NCBI GenBank assembly: GCA_017466405.1
Contig: JAFTUF010000008.1
Span: 1-62,439 of the forward strand
Direction: 5' to 3'
Origin: Bacteroidales bacterium
GTDB lineage: Bacteria > Bacteroidota > Bacteroidia > Bacteroidales > F082
DNA: 62,439 bases
The first letter of the stretch is position 1. Each line of letters opens with the position of its first letter. This document shows positions 9,039 through 18,255 of this stretch, one piece after another. The notes under the pieces are model-generated. The model saw only the letters and a list, made by a program, of their open reading frames with translations, was not told the DNA's origin and made no database searches. Position numbers and translations under genes: made by a program.

Positions 9039-9911
9039 TTATAAAATGTTGAAGAGTTGTTCTTTTATCTTTTCGAGTTCGTCTTTCATCTGAACCACAA
9101 GACGTTGGATGTTAGCGTCGTTTGCTTTTGAACCGAGAGTGTTTATCTCGCGACCCATCTCCTGAGTTATGAAACCTAATTTCTTTCCGGCGCCGTCCTC
9201 GTCTATCGTCTCATCGAAATAGGCGCAGTGTTTTGCAAGACGCACCTTCTCCTCAGTGATATCCAATTTTTCGAGATAGAAAATCAGTTCTTGTTCAAAA
9301 CGATTCTCATCATATTTACCGGATTGTGTCAGTTCGGATAGATTCTTTATCAGGCGGTTTTTGATATTCTCGTGACGTTCTTGTTCAAAAGAAGGCACTT
9401 CGTTAAGATAACTCAAGATTAAATCTTTTCTCAAAATCAAGTCTTTTCTAAGGACTTCACCTTCTTTAGCACGGAAATCATCGGCAATGACAAGAGCGTT
9501 GTGAAGCGTTTCCTTTATCTTCAAAAGGAAATCATCATCATATTGTTGTTCAGGCGTTACGAAAATTCCAGGCATTTTGAAGAGAAGCATCGCCAAGTCG
9601 GAAGATTGAGGGATGTTATATTCTTCAGAGATTTCCTTTATCTGTTTTAGGTAAGAAGCTATTATTTCTTTTTCTATGTGAACGTTCTGTTCGTTCTCGG
9701 CGTCTGTTATGCTTATAACGACATCTACCTTACCTCTTTGCATCAAGTTTGTTACTTCGTTACGATAGTCTATCTCTTGCGACTTTATTTCTTGAGGCAA
9801 TTTTACAGATAAATCTAACACTTTAGAATTCAGTGTTTTTATCTCAACACTGATTTTTTTTGACTGATATATTTGTTCGGCTTTACCGTAGCCTGTCATT
9901 GATTTTATCAT
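9039..9911 (-). CDS. yicC: YicC/YloC family endoribonuclease
   Basis: 290 residues with the family start MIKSMTGYGKA, the N-terminal YicC_N domain and the C-terminal DUF1732 domain (EVRLAKHCAYFDET and GKKLGFITQEMGREINTLG, about 230-270). Known members are cytoplasmic ring-shaped endoribonucleases acting on RNA hairpins. First gene of a yicC-nadD unit; in many Bacteroidetes gmk lies between them, and it is absent here. The promoter region upstream was duplicated when the AlbA_2 gene entered. Confidence 0.93.
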   Translation of the reverse strand: MIKSMTGYGKAEQIYQSKKISVEIKTLNSKVLDLSVKLPQEIKSQEIDYRNEVTNLMQRGKVDVVISITDAENEQNVHIEKEIIASYLKQIKEISEEYNIPQSSDLAMLLFKMPGIFVTPEQQYDDDFLLKIKETLHNALVIADDFRAKEGEVLRKDLILRKDLILSYLNEVPSFEQERHENIKNRLIKNLSELTQSGKYDENRFEQELIFYLEKLDITEEKVRLAKHCAYFDETIDEDGAGKKLGFITQEMGREINTLGSKANDANIQRLVVQMKDELEKIKEQLFNIL

Positions 9912-9926
9912 GATGATGAATTTTGT

Positions 9927-9997
9927 TACAAAGATACGCCAAAATTGCTTGCGTTTTTACAAAAAAAAATATATCTTTGTGAGTGACTTTTTTAAAT
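9927..9997. repeat. 71-bp direct repeat, left copy
   Basis: Identical to 11892-11962 except one base (C at 9937, T in the other copy). It includes an exact -7 box TATCTTTG (9972-9979) and begins 16 bases from the yicC start codon. The two copies bracket the AlbA_2 gene. Confidence 0.95.
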
Positions 9998-10027
9998 GCC
10001 AAGTAAGAAGATTATGTAATACGATTT

Positions 10028-11704
10028 ATGACATCAAAAGAACTTCAACAATATTTGCTTCGTGAATTCCCTCAGGAAAATGCCTATTGCGAATGGAAAG
10101 AGATGAAGAATTTGAAAAACTCCTTTGCTGGAGATGAAAAGAATGATGTTATCTCTTATGTATCTGCCATCGCCAATATGGAAGGTGGGCATCTCGTGAT
10201 TGGTGTAAAAGACAAGACTTTGGAGATAGTGGGAACAGACCTTACGAAGTTCAGTTTAAATGCCAAATCTGCGGTTTGGAAGTTGATGGAACATTGCACC
10301 AATCTTCCATCAGAAGGATTGAGTATCAATGAATATACAACTGATGATACACAGAAAACAGTCTGGGTAATTCACATTCCTAAGCATCTACCTCGACGTC
10401 CTGTGTATGCCCACAAAAAGTCATGGCAACGTGTTGAAGATTCATTGGTAGAAATGACTCAGGAAAGACTTGCGGTAATTCTTGAAGAACCGATATTTGA
10501 AAATAAAGATTGGTCCGCAGAGATTGTGCACAATGCTACGTTATCAGACTTAGACGAATTGGCTATAGCCAAAGCACGTGTAATGTTCAAAAAAGTTCAT
10601 GCTTCAAAAATTTCGTCAGAAGAAATTGACACATGGTCAGTAGAAGAGTTACTTTGTAATAGTGGTATCATGATCGATGGAAAATTGACGCGTGCTGCTA
10701 TTATTCTTTTGGGTAAACCAATATCGGTTTTTAAACTCCGTCCAGCAGTAGCTGAGGTGACTTGGACATTGCGCAATGAACATCAAGAGGTTGTGGATTA
10801 TGAGCATTTTACAGTTCCATTCATTTTAACTGTAGATCAGATTCTAGGTAAAATTCGGAATCTTACTATGAGAGAATTACCTGGAGGAACATTGTTTCCA
10901 GACACAATGAAACAGTATGATGATTATACTATTCGCGAAGCACTTCACAATGCCATCGCACATCAAGATTACACTTTGCAACAGCGAATCAATTTTGTAG
11001 AAAATCCCGGCTATCTGTATTATGAAAATGGAGGTAGTTTCATTCCTGGCACCTTGCAAAAAGCATTGGAAACTAAGGGACCACAACGTTATTTTAGGAA
11101 TGAATGTCTTTGCCGAGCAATGGTAAATTTCAATATGATTGACACTGTAAGTCGAGGCATCAAAAAAATGTTCAATGAACAGAGACGTCGTCATTTCCCT
11201 ATGCCAGATTATGAGATTGATACAACAAGCAAAGAGGTAGGCGTAAAAATATATGGTAATTCCATCAATGAGAAATATACCAAACTTTTAAAAGAAAATG
11301 ACACTTTGACTTTGGAAGATTGCATATTGTTGGATGCTGTGCAAAAAAATCATCGTATTTCAGAGGATAATGTAGTGGCATTATTAGAAAGAGGCTTATT
11401 AGAGGGGGATTCTTCTGAATACCGTATTTCACTTGATGTGGCAAAGAAGACACACCAGTTACCAGAATATACACGGAACAGAGGACTTGACAAATCTAAA
11501 ATTCAGCAAATGATTTTGCAGTATTTGCAGAATGCTGATGCTGTAGGCGCAAAGCGTGATGCTATATTTGATTATCTTAAAGAAGTCCTACCACACAATA
11601 AAACACGGGAGCAACAAGAACGTATGTTGGGTAATATTCTTTCAGAGATGAAAGATAACGGATTAATCGTTCCTAAAGGTCGAACTTGGTTTTTGAAGTC
11701 ATAA
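10028..11704 (+). CDS. AlbA_2/Schlafen-type putative DNA-binding and ATP-binding protein
   Basis: 558 residues. The N-terminal AlbA_2 (divergent AAA_4/Schlafen-like) domain shows ENAYCEWKEMK (17-27) and VSAIANMEGGHLVIGVKD (about 45-62). A second region around REALHNAIAHQDYTLQQR (about 300-317) and FVENPGYLYYENGGSF is the HATPase_c_4-like part; the C-terminus resembles winged-helix segments (about 420-558). Such proteins are common accessory genes annotated as transcriptional regulators or RNA helicases, several linked to phage defence or tRNA cleavage; no function is proven here. Codon choice is less uniform than its neighbours, and a 71-bp duplication flanks it, pointing to insertion. Confidence 0.85.
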   Translation: MTSKELQQYLLREFPQENAYCEWKEMKNLKNSFAGDEKNDVISYVSAIANMEGGHLVIGVKDKTLEIVGTDLTKFSLNAKSAVWKLMEHCTNLPSEGLSINEYTTDDTQKTVWVIHIPKHLPRRPVYAHKKSWQRVEDSLVEMTQERLAVILEEPIFENKDWSAEIVHNATLSDLDELAIAKARVMFKKVHASKISSEEIDTWSVEELLCNSGIMIDGKLTRAAIILLGKPISVFKLRPAVAEVTWTLRNEHQEVVDYEHFTVPFILTVDQILGKIRNLTMRELPGGTLFPDTMKQYDDYTIREALHNAIAHQDYTLQQRINFVENPGYLYYENGGSFIPGTLQKALETKGPQRYFRNECLCRAMVNFNMIDTVSRGIKKMFNEQRRRHFPMPDYEIDTTSKEVGVKIYGNSINEKYTKLLKENDTLTLEDCILLDAVQKNHRISEDNVVALLERGLLEGDSSEYRISLDVAKKTHQLPEYTRNRGLDKSKIQQMILQYLQNADAVGAKRDAIFDYLKEVLPHNKTREQQERMLGNILSEMKDNGLIVPKGRTWFLKS

Positions 11705-11891
11705 TCCATAAGTTATGACTGGAATATGACTATTTATGACTACAAAGTGGAATTATAACTTAAAAAATAGTCAAACATATAATGCGGTAGTTAGGTACAA
11801 TCTCGAAGATACCTAATCGTCACCAACAAACTTTCATTTATAACTATTGTTACTTGTATATCAGTTATATATGAAACAATAGATTATCTAA

Positions 11892-11962
11892 TACAAAGAT
11901 ATGCCAAAATTGCTTGCGTTTTTACAAAAAAAAATATATCTTTGTGAGTGACTTTTTTAAAT
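11892..11962. repeat. 71-bp direct repeat, right copy
   Basis: The second copy of 9927-9997. It contains the -7 box TATCTTTG (11937-11944) that now serves rocD. The 187 bases between the AlbA_2 stop and this repeat hold no gene I can see. Confidence 0.95.
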
Positions 11963-12002
11963 AAAGTTATGTTATTTATAAACTAATCTAATAATTAAAA
12001 AT

Positions 12003-13226
12003 ATGGAAAAGATGACTTCACAATTAGCTATGGAGTTGGAAGCAAAATACGGCGCTCACAACTACCATCCACTTCCTGTAGTTTTAGCAAAAGGTAAAGG
12101 CGCAAAAGTATGGGACGTTGAAGGCAAAGAATATTACGACTTCTTATCTGCTTACTCAGCAGTAAATCAAGGACATTGTCATCCTGCTATCATAAAGGCA
12201 TTATGCGACCAGGCACAAAACCTCACTTTAAGTTCACGCGCTTTCTATAACGATTGTCTCGGCGTTTGGGAAAAATATATCACAGAATATTTCGGCTACG
12301 ACAAGGTTCTCCCTATGAACACCGGCGCTGAAGCCGACGAGACAGCTCTTAAGTTAGCACGCCGTTGGGGTACAGTATGCAAAGGCATTCCAAATGATGA
12401 AGTAACAATCGTTTGCTGCGAAGGCAACTTCCACGGTCGTACCATCACCATCATCACCATGTCGAACGACCCTGACTCATACGCCAACTACGGTCCTCTC
12501 ACACCTGGTTTCATCCGTATTCCTTATAATGATCCAGATGCTTTGGAAGCTGTGTTGGCTGAACACGGACACAAAATCGCTGGTTTCTTGTTAGAACCAA
12601 TTCAAGGTGAAGCTGGCGTTTACGTTCCAGACGAAGGTTATCTTAAAAAATGTTACGACATCTGTAAGAAATACAATGTCTTGTTCATGGCCGACGAGGT
12701 ACAAAGCGGTATCGCACGTACAGGTAAGATGTTAGCCTGCGACCACGAAAACGTTCGTCCTGACATCCTTATCTTAGGTAAGGCACTGAGTGGCGGCGTA
12801 GTTCCTGTATCTGCTGTCTTGGCAGACGACTACATCATGATGAATATCAAGCCAGGAGAACACGGATCTACATTCGGCGGCAACCCGATAGCAGCCAAAG
12901 TAAGTATGGCAGCTCTTCAAGTGGTAAAAGATGAAAAACTCATGGAGAGAGCAGAATATCTCGGTAAGATTTTCCGTGAAGAGATGAGAAAGATTGACAG
13001 CCCGATGATTGAGTTGGTACGCGGTAAAGGTTTGCTCAACGCTGTCATCATCAAACCTAAAGACGGCAAAGAAGCATGGGACGTATGTATGAAGATGAAA
13101 GAAAACGGTGTCTTGGCAAAACCTACACACCAACATATCATCCGCTTCGCTCCGCCATTAGTAATCACAGAAGAAGAATTACGCGCAGCAATAGCAATCA
13201 TTAAAGAAACTATTTTGTCGTTTTAA
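12003..13226 (+). CDS. rocD: Ornithine--oxo-acid aminotransferase
   Basis: 407 residues, class III PLP-dependent aminotransferase of the usual length. Transfers the delta-amino group of ornithine to 2-oxoglutarate, linking arginine/ornithine breakdown to glutamate and proline. Signatures: [19 protein letters not shown] (about 103-121), [16 protein letters not shown] (about 198-213), [15 protein letters not shown] (about 229-243) and the PLP lysine in LGKALSGG (about 258). Monocistronic, with its promoter inside the right 71-bp repeat and a strong hairpin after it. Confidence 0.95.
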   Translation: MEKMTSQLAMELEAKYGAHNYHPLPVVLAKGKGAKVWDVEGKEYYDFLSAYSAVNQGHCHPAIIKALCDQAQNLTLSSRAFYNDCLGVWEKYITEYFGYDKVLPMNTGAEADETALKLARRWGTVCKGIPNDEVTIVCCEGNFHGRTITIITMSNDPDSYANYGPLTPGFIRIPYNDPDALEAVLAEHGHKIAGFLLEPIQGEAGVYVPDEGYLKKCYDICKKYNVLFMADEVQSGIARTGKMLACDHENVRPDILILGKALSGGVVPVSAVLADDYIMMNIKPGEHGSTFGGNPIAAKVSMAALQVVKDEKLMERAEYLGKIFREEMRKIDSPMIELVRGKGLLNAVIIKPKDGKEAWDVCMKMKENGVLAKPTHQHIIRFAPPLVITEEELRAAIAIIKETILSF

Positions 13227-13231
13227 TACAT

Positions 13232-13284
13232 AAGTCACCAAGTCACTGAGTCACCGAGTCATCAAGACTTGGCGACTCGGTGAT
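13232..13284. terminator. Ladder repeat forming a terminator-like hairpin after rocD
   Basis: Tandem AGTCACCAAGTCACTG units end in TCACCGAGTC (13251-13260), which pairs perfectly with GACTCGGTGA (13274-13283). The T-run after it is weak (ATTTATAG). A ladder-type repeat that also makes a hairpin. Confidence 0.65.
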
Positions 13285-13310
13285 TTATAGACTCATAGAC
13301 TTCATACATA

Positions 13311-13577
13311 ATGTTAACAAAAATTATCATTTACTATTTTATCCTTATCAACATCGGCAACTTCTTACTTTTTGCCATCGACAAACATCTATCCATAAAA
13401 AATAAGGAACGTATTCCCGAATCCACCTTGATATTATTATCTGCCATGGGAGGAGCCTTAGGAGGATTGTGTTCTATGTATCTTTTCAGGCATAAAACGC
13501 GACAAGCCAAGTTCTACATCTGCCTTCCTTTGTTTTTGGCTTTACATGTTATAGTAGCGATTTTGATGATATTTTAA
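13311..13577 (+). CDS. DUF1294 family small membrane protein
   Basis: 88 residues with about three hydrophobic segments (4-22, 43-60 and 70-88). The family signature is FAIDKHLS (22-29) followed by the MGGALGGLCSMYLFRHKTRQAKF stretch starting near residue 46. Inner membrane; function unknown. It sits between two ladder repeats and is probably transcribed alone or by read-through from rocD. Confidence 0.85.
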   Translation: MLTKIIIYYFILINIGNFLLFAIDKHLSIKNKERIPESTLILLSAMGGALGGLCSMYLFRHKTRQAKFYICLPLFLALHVIVAILMIF

Positions 13578-13580
13578 GAG

Positions 13581-13650
13581 ACTGAGTTGCTAAGTTACTA
13601 AGTTGCTGAGTTGCTAAGTTGCTGAGTTGCTAAGTTGCTGAGTTGCTGAG
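13581..13650. repeat. Ladder repeat of GAGTTGCTAAGTT type
   Basis: About eight head-to-tail units alternating GAGTTGCT and AAGTTGCT fill the gap after the DUF1294 gene. The same unit occurs in inverted sense after purC, near 14420-14450 and near 18200-18228. Confidence 0.85.
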
Positions 13651-13707
13651 ATAATCTCATTTAGAGGTTCACGGATGTGTGACTAAATAATCTAGGGGTT
13701 TCAATTT

Positions 13708-14130
13708 CTAAAAAATTTCTGGTATTTCTCTTAGCGCTTCAATTTTATTATTTTCAATGTCGATGTGATAGCAGAACATCGTCTTTCCGTTTGTAAGCAA
13801 AAGATAATTAGCATTTAAACCTGAATAATAACGTATCGCCTGGTCGAGGACTTTCTGCGTTATAGGCACTGTTTCGGCTTTACATTCCACTATCATTTCC
13901 GGCGAGCCTAATCTATTGAAGACAACAATGTCGCAACGTTTTGGAAGATTATTCACCTTTATGGAATATTCCACAGCTAGCAGTCCCGCTGGATATTTCT
14001 TCACCTCTACGAGATAATACAACATCTTCTGACGCACTTCTTCCTCTGGTGTCAAGGCGCAATATATCTTTCTTATAGGATCGAAGACCTTTATTTTGTC
14101 GTCTTCATTAATAGTGCAAAACCAATTCAT
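13708..14130 (-). CDS. HSDR_N-type restriction-enzyme N-terminal domain protein
   Basis: 140 residues from the ATG at 14130. It consists only of the type I restriction R-protein N-terminal nuclease-like domain: DPIRKIYCALTPEEEVRQ, then the PD-(D/E)XK-like core with KRCDIVVFNRLGSPEMIVECKA, where D, E and K align as a catalytic triad. Single-domain HSDR_N proteins are common and conserved in Bacteroidetes, so it is not a broken hsdR. A TACTTTTG -7 box ends only five bases before the ATG, so translation may start at or near the 5' end of the message (leaderless). Confidence 0.8.
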   Translation of the reverse strand: MNWFCTINEDDKIKVFDPIRKIYCALTPEEEVRQKMLYYLVEVKKYPAGLLAVEYSIKVNNLPKRCDIVVFNRLGSPEMIVECKAETVPITQKVLDQAIRYYSGLNANYLLLTNGKTMFCYHIDIENNKIEALREIPEIF

Positions 14131-14215
14131 ATTCGCAAAAGTAATAAAAGTTAAAAAGCGAAATACTTTTTTCAAAAAATAAATTAAGATAATGTCACGA
14201 ATCAAAAAAAATATT

Positions 14216-14223
14216 TATCTTTG
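14216..14223 (+). promoter_or_regulatory. -7 box of tRNA-Glu
   Basis: TATCTTTG followed by CA, 20 bases before the first base of the tRNA. Confidence 0.7.
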
Positions 14224-14243
14224 CAACTCGAAAAACAAAAGAT

Positions 14244-14316
14244 GTCGGGTTCTACTAGTCGGTCAGGTAACGACACTCTCACTGTCGAAACAGGGGTTCG
14301 AATCCCCTACCCGATA
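14244..14316 (+). tRNA. tRNA-Glu (CTC)
   Basis: 73 nt with a full cloverleaf: acceptor GTCGGGT/ACCCGAT (G-T at 1-72), D-stem TACT/GGTA with loop AGTCGGTCA, anticodon stem CGACA/TGTCG with loop CTCTCAC (anticodon CTC, 14278-14280), four-base variable region AAAC, and T-arm AGGGG-TTCGAAT-CCCCT. The 3' CCA is not encoded. The D-stem starts with T10-A25 instead of the usual G10-C25, which is unusual. Confidence 0.85.
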
Positions 14317-14323
14317 CTTAGAA

Positions 14324-14352
14324 AAGGATTGCCAAAAGCAGTCCTTTTTTTA
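14324..14352 (+). terminator. Terminator after tRNA-Glu
   Basis: AAGGA (14324-14328) and TGC pair with GCA and TCCTT (14342-14346) around loop CAAAA, followed by a T-run. A second hairpin with T-run follows at 14382-14418 (AAAACGTCAA against TTGACGTTTT). Confidence 0.8.
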
Positions 14353-14454
14353 TTTCACTACTCCAACAACATATAATAGAAAAAACGTCAACTATACAAA
14401 TAATTGACGTTTTTTTTAACTTAGTAACTCAGCAATTTAGTATCTCAGATACGA

Positions 14455-14488
14455 GACGCAGCAATTACTCTACGTAAGACTCTGCGTC
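14455..14488. repeat. Short palindrome of the GACGCAG class downstream of nrdJ
   Basis: GACGCAG (14455-14461) and CTGCGTC (14482-14488) are perfect inverted repeats around CAATTACTC, echoing the GAGACGCAGCAATTACA arm of the palindrome at 21964. Probably a shortened member of that family, placed eight bases from the nrdJ stop codon. Confidence 0.6.
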
Positions 14489-14495
14489 AAAAAAA

Positions 14496-17237
14496 TCATC
14501 CGCATTTTGAATAGCCACAGTTCTTACAATGTTTGCAGCCGTCTTCATAAACCAGAGCTTCACCGCAGGTTGGACAAGTTTCTTTGTCTTTTGTTCCATC
14601 AGGAATATAACGTTTCAAAGCTCTAGCAATACCATTCTTCCATGCATTGATATTGTCTTCATCAACACTCAAGTTTTGAATAAGATTAACCACATTGGTG
14701 ATTGGCATGCCATGACGCAAGATACCTGAAATGAGTTTTGCATAGTTCCAGAACTCAGGACTGAACGAACGCGACAATCCCTCAATAGTAACTTTATATC
14801 CTTGCTTGTCTAAGAACTGAAGGTCATATCTTGTCTTACCTTCGACTTTATTCTTTGTAATCCATGCTGTCTCGACGAAAGGAGGCAGATAGAAGTCGTC
14901 TTGTTTTCCGAGGAAGATCTCGTAAGGTTTTCCATTGATCTTTCCTACGAAAGCAATCCATTTCTCGTAGTTATTTTGGAAACGCACGACGTCACATTCG
15001 AGCGTTTTAGGACGTATTGGTGAATGTGTCTCGATGATGTCATTTTCAGAGTTTCTCTTGTTGTCATCTTTCTTATTAGATACGAGCACACCTGTACGTG
15101 AACCATCGCGATAGATTGTCATACCTTTACAGCCACATTCCCATGCTGTGAGGTAAATCTGACTTACCAACTCTTCTGTTGTCTCAGCAGGAATGTTGAC
15201 AGTGACGCTGATAGAGTGGTCAACCCATTTCTGCATCTCGCCTTGCATCTTAACCTTACTGACCCAGTCGATGTCGTTGGCTGTTGCTTTATAATAAGGT
15301 GATTTATTGATTACCTCTTGAAGTTTTTCGTCGTCGTAAGCTTTCACCTCTTCGACGTCGTAACCGTTCACCTCTAACCAAGTGATGAACTTAGGATGGA
15401 AGACATTATACTCTTCGAAGGAGTTTCCGTCATTGTCGGTGAATGACACTTTAGCGTTTTTGTCGTTTGGATTTACCTTACGGCGTCTCTTATATGATAC
15501 CATAAACACAGGCTCGATACCTGAAGTTGTCTGCGTGCAGATGCTCACTGTTCCTGTAGGAGCTATGGTGAGCATAGCAATATTACGGCGACCGTATTTC
15601 ACCATATCTTGATAGAAGTCTTCGTTCATCTCGCGGAGTCTGTTGATGAAAGGATTGTTTTCTTCGCGTTTGGCATCATAAACTTCGAATGCGCCGCGTT
15701 CCTTAGCGAGGTTGACAGAAGATCTGTAAGCTTCGTAAGCGAGTAGTTTTTGTACAGATGTAGAGAACTCGATAGCTTCGTCGGATGCATAACGTTTTCC
15801 GAGAGCTGCGAGCATATCTCCTTCAGCGGTAATACCGATACCGGTACGTCTTCCCTGAAGGGCTTTTCTGCGTATATTTTTCCAGAGGTCAACTTCACAT
15901 CTCTTGACCTCATCGCTTTCTGGGTCGGAATAGACTTTCTCGAGGATAGCGTCGATCTTCTCTATTTCGAGGTCGATGATGTCGTCCATTATTCTCTGAG
16001 CTATAGCGACATGTTTAGCGAAGAGTTCTGCGTTGAAACGAGCCTCAGGTGTGAAAGGATGTTCAACATAACTATAGAGGTTCATGGCAAGGAGGCGGCA
16101 GCTGTCGTAAGCGCACAATGGAATCTCACCACATGGGTTGGTGCTCAATGTCTTGAACCCTAAGTCGGCGTAACAATCTGGAATAGACTCACGAGTGATG
16201 GTATCCCAGAAGAGCACTCCAGGCTCAGCCGACTGCCATGCGTTATGGATAATCTTATCCCACAACTTCTTGGCGTCTATCTCTTTTGTATATTTAGGGG
16301 TATCGGAATCGACAGGGTATCTTTGCATGAAAGGTTTACCTTCTTTCACTGCTTTCATGAAGTCGTCGCTGATACGTACGGAGACGTTGGCGTTGGTGAT
16401 TCTGCCTTGTTCCATCTTAGAGTCGATGAAATCCTCCGAGTCTGGGTGGTTGATGCTGATGCTCATCATCAATGCGCCGCGACGTCCGTCTTGTGCCACT
16501 TCTTTAGTGGAGTTGGAATAACGTTCCATGAAAGGCACCACGCCTGTTGAAGTAAGAGCGCAGTTTTTCACAGGGCTTCCAGCAGGACGGATGTGAGAGA
16601 GGTCGTGACCTACACCACCGCGACGTTTCATGAGCTGCACCTGTTCCTGATCTATCTTCATGATGGCTCCATACGAGTCGGAACTGCCATCGGTGCCGAT
16701 GACGAAACAATTAGACAAAGAAGAAATCTGGAAGTTATTTCCGATACCAGCCATAGGACTTCCTTGTGGCACTATGTATCTGAAGTTCTTGAGAACCTCA
16801 TATACTTCTTCCTCCGACATAGGATTAGGATATGTCTTCTCGATACGGGCGATCTCGGAAGCGATACGATGATGCATATCGTCTGGTGTCAACTCAAAAA
16901 TATTACCGTCGCTATCTTTCAAAGCGTACTTGTTCATCCAAACGTCGGCTGCAAGCTGGTCGCCGCCAAAATATTTTATCGTTGCCTCTTTAACTTCTTC
17001 TATAGAATAAGTTTTGTATTCTTTGTGCTCCATATCTTCAGTGTTGTCTTCTTTGTTATTTTCAGTGATGTCTTTTTTATCAATATCATTTTCCAAAACC
17101 TGCTCCTGAGTGAATTTGCTTTCATTTCTATAATCCATCAAAACAGCATCGTGAGATTTTTCAAGCTCGACGCTAACGCTCTCAGTTTCCATAATCGAAA
17201 ACAAATCCTGCATGCCCTTTGTATGCTTCTTTGCCAT
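14496..17237 (-). CDS. nrdJ: B12-dependent (class II) ribonucleotide reductase
   Basis: 913 residues. Reduces ribonucleotides to deoxyribonucleotides with adenosylcobalamin as radical source. After a variable acidic N-terminus (1-65) the core shows SSLSNCFVIG (about 173-182), MKRRGGVGHDLSHIRPAGSP (about 203-222), the NPCGEIPLC loop (about 366-374) and IAPTGTVSICTQTTSGIEP. The C-terminal tail ends with two CxxC pairs (CPTCGEAL; CKHCKNCGYSKCG), the redox/zinc-ribbon tail typical of NrdJ. It works without oxygen or an iron protein, fitting an anaerobe dependent on B12. I saw no cobalamin riboswitch in the 231-base upstream gap. Confidence 0.95.
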   Translation of the reverse strand: MAKKHTKGMQDLFSIMETESVSVELEKSHDAVLMDYRNESKFTQEQVLENDIDKKDITENNKEDNTEDMEHKEYKTYSIEEVKEATIKYFGGDQLAADVWMNKYALKDSDGNIFELTPDDMHHRIASEIARIEKTYPNPMSEEEVYEVLKNFRYIVPQGSPMAGIGNNFQISSLSNCFVIGTDGSSDSYGAIMKIDQEQVQLMKRRGGVGHDLSHIRPAGSPVKNCALTSTGVVPFMERYSNSTKEVAQDGRRGALMMSISINHPDSEDFIDSKMEQGRITNANVSVRISDDFMKAVKEGKPFMQRYPVDSDTPKYTKEIDAKKLWDKIIHNAWQSAEPGVLFWDTITRESIPDCYADLGFKTLSTNPCGEIPLCAYDSCRLLAMNLYSYVEHPFTPEARFNAELFAKHVAIAQRIMDDIIDLEIEKIDAILEKVYSDPESDEVKRCEVDLWKNIRRKALQGRRTGIGITAEGDMLAALGKRYASDEAIEFSTSVQKLLAYEAYRSSVNLAKERGAFEVYDAKREENNPFINRLREMNEDFYQDMVKYGRRNIAMLTIAPTGTVSICTQTTSGIEPVFMVSYKRRRKVNPNDKNAKVSFTDNDGNSFEEYNVFHPKFITWLEVNGYDVEEVKAYDDEKLQEVINKSPYYKATANDIDWVSKVKMQGEMQKWVDHSISVTVNIPAETTEELVSQIYLTAWECGCKGMTIYRDGSRTGVLVSNKKDDNKRNSENDIIETHSPIRPKTLECDVVRFQNNYEKWIAFVGKINGKPYEIFLGKQDDFYLPPFVETAWITKNKVEGKTRYDLQFLDKQGYKVTIEGLSRSFSPEFWNYAKLISGILRHGMPITNVVNLIQNLSVDEDNINAWKNGIARALKRYIPDGTKDKETCPTCGEALVYEDGCKHCKNCGYSKCG

Positions 17238-17468
17238 TTTATTATTGATTTTAAACAGATTATATATAAAAAAACAATCAACCCCCTCTGCCGATTTTCA
17301 ATTTGCTAAATTATAAAAGAGAAAGATGTCAGCGACAAAAAATGTCAACGATTTTTCATGTTTTTTTCAACATAAAATTGTTGATAATTTCTTCTGAAAA
17401 AATTTGTTTTGGCGTTTAATTTGTTCATAGGAGATTTCAAAAATTAAGGTCTAAAAAAATGTCACGAT

Positions 17469-18098
17469 ATGTTAAGTATTAAATATTTTATTTTCAATCC
17501 GATATGTGTCAATACTTTTGTAATTTACAATGAATCAAAAGAATGCGTCATCGTTGACCCAGGAAATCATAATATAGGCGAAGATAATATTTTATTTGAT
17601 TATATAGAAAAAAATCAATTGAAACCTATCATGATTCTGAACACTCACGGCCATATTGACCATATCTTGGGGAACTATTCAACAGCCATGAAATACGGCA
17701 TTCCATTAGCCTCCCACCCTGATGGTGAGATGTATTACAAGAGCGCATATTCGTATGCTTCAGCCTTCGGAATCAACTATAAAAAAGAAGAGACTTTATA
17801 TCCAACTATTGAATTATTCAATAATCAAATAATAAATATTGGAGATGACGAGCTAGAAGTCATTTTCACGCCAGGACACGCCAAAGGCAGCTGTTGTTTC
17901 TATTGCGAGAAACAAGATTTCATCATCACAGGCGATACCTTATTTAAAAAAGGTATCGGTCGCACCGACCTCCCTGGAGGTTCTTATAAAGAAATAGTTG
18001 AAAGTTTAGAAAACGAACTCTTCCAACTTCCCGACGATACCATCTGCTACTGCGGACACGGTCCCGAGACGACAATAGGAGAAGAGAGATTTCATTGA
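17469..18098 (+). CDS. MBL-fold metallo-hydrolase (glyoxalase II-like)
   Basis: 209 residues, cytoplasmic. The metal site is NTHGHIDHILGN (about 58-69, the HxHxDH motif), followed by FTPGHAKGSCCFY (His, about 137), ITGDTLF (bridging Asp, about 157) and CYCGHGPET near the C-terminus, so all zinc ligands are present. Such single-domain proteins hydrolyse thioesters such as hydroxyacyl-glutathione or related substrates; the true substrate in Bacteroidales is unknown. Divergent from nrdJ. Confidence 0.88.
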   Translation: MLSIKYFIFNPICVNTFVIYNESKECVIVDPGNHNIGEDNILFDYIEKNQLKPIMILNTHGHIDHILGNYSTAMKYGIPLASHPDGEMYYKSAYSYASAFGINYKKEETLYPTIELFNNQIINIGDDELEVIFTPGHAKGSCCFYCEKQDFIITGDTLFKKGIGRTDLPGGSYKEIVESLENELFQLPDDTICYCGHGPETTIGEERFH

Positions 18099-18132
18099 AA
18101 ACTGAAAAATTGAGAAACTGAAAATATGAAAA

Positions 18133-18192
18133 AAAAGACGATGACGTGTCAATTACATATTGTTTATTTTCAAAAGTGTAATTGGCGCGTCT
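18133..18192. repeat. Dispersed palindrome, copy 1
   Basis: Left arm GACGTGTCAATTACA (18133-18147) pairs with right arm TGTAATTGGCGCGTC (18177-18191), with two G-T type mismatches, around spacer TATTGTTTATTTTC. It shares arms and spacer with 21964 and 34395. Confidence 0.85.
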
Positions 18193-18230
18193 CTACTCAG
18201 TGACTCAGAAACTTAGCATCTTAGCAACTA

Positions 18231-18255
18231 AAAAAGGGCTTTCGCCCTTTTTTTA
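18231..18255. terminator. Bidirectional terminator between MBL gene and pepP
   Basis: AAAAGGGC and GCCCTTTT form a tight stem around a short TTTC loop, with A-run and T-run on either side, so it works for both convergent genes. A ladder repeat (about 18197-18228) precedes it. Confidence 0.85.

Noticed and set aside
16593-17309. Long open frame of 238 codons opposite the start of nrdJ
   Set aside because: Antisense to a clear, conserved gene; composition is a shadow of nrdJ codons with no promoter or family match.
17238-17468. Cobalamin riboswitch upstream of nrdJ
   Set aside because: I looked for the B12-box (GCCACTG-like) and a long folded leader in this gap and found neither.
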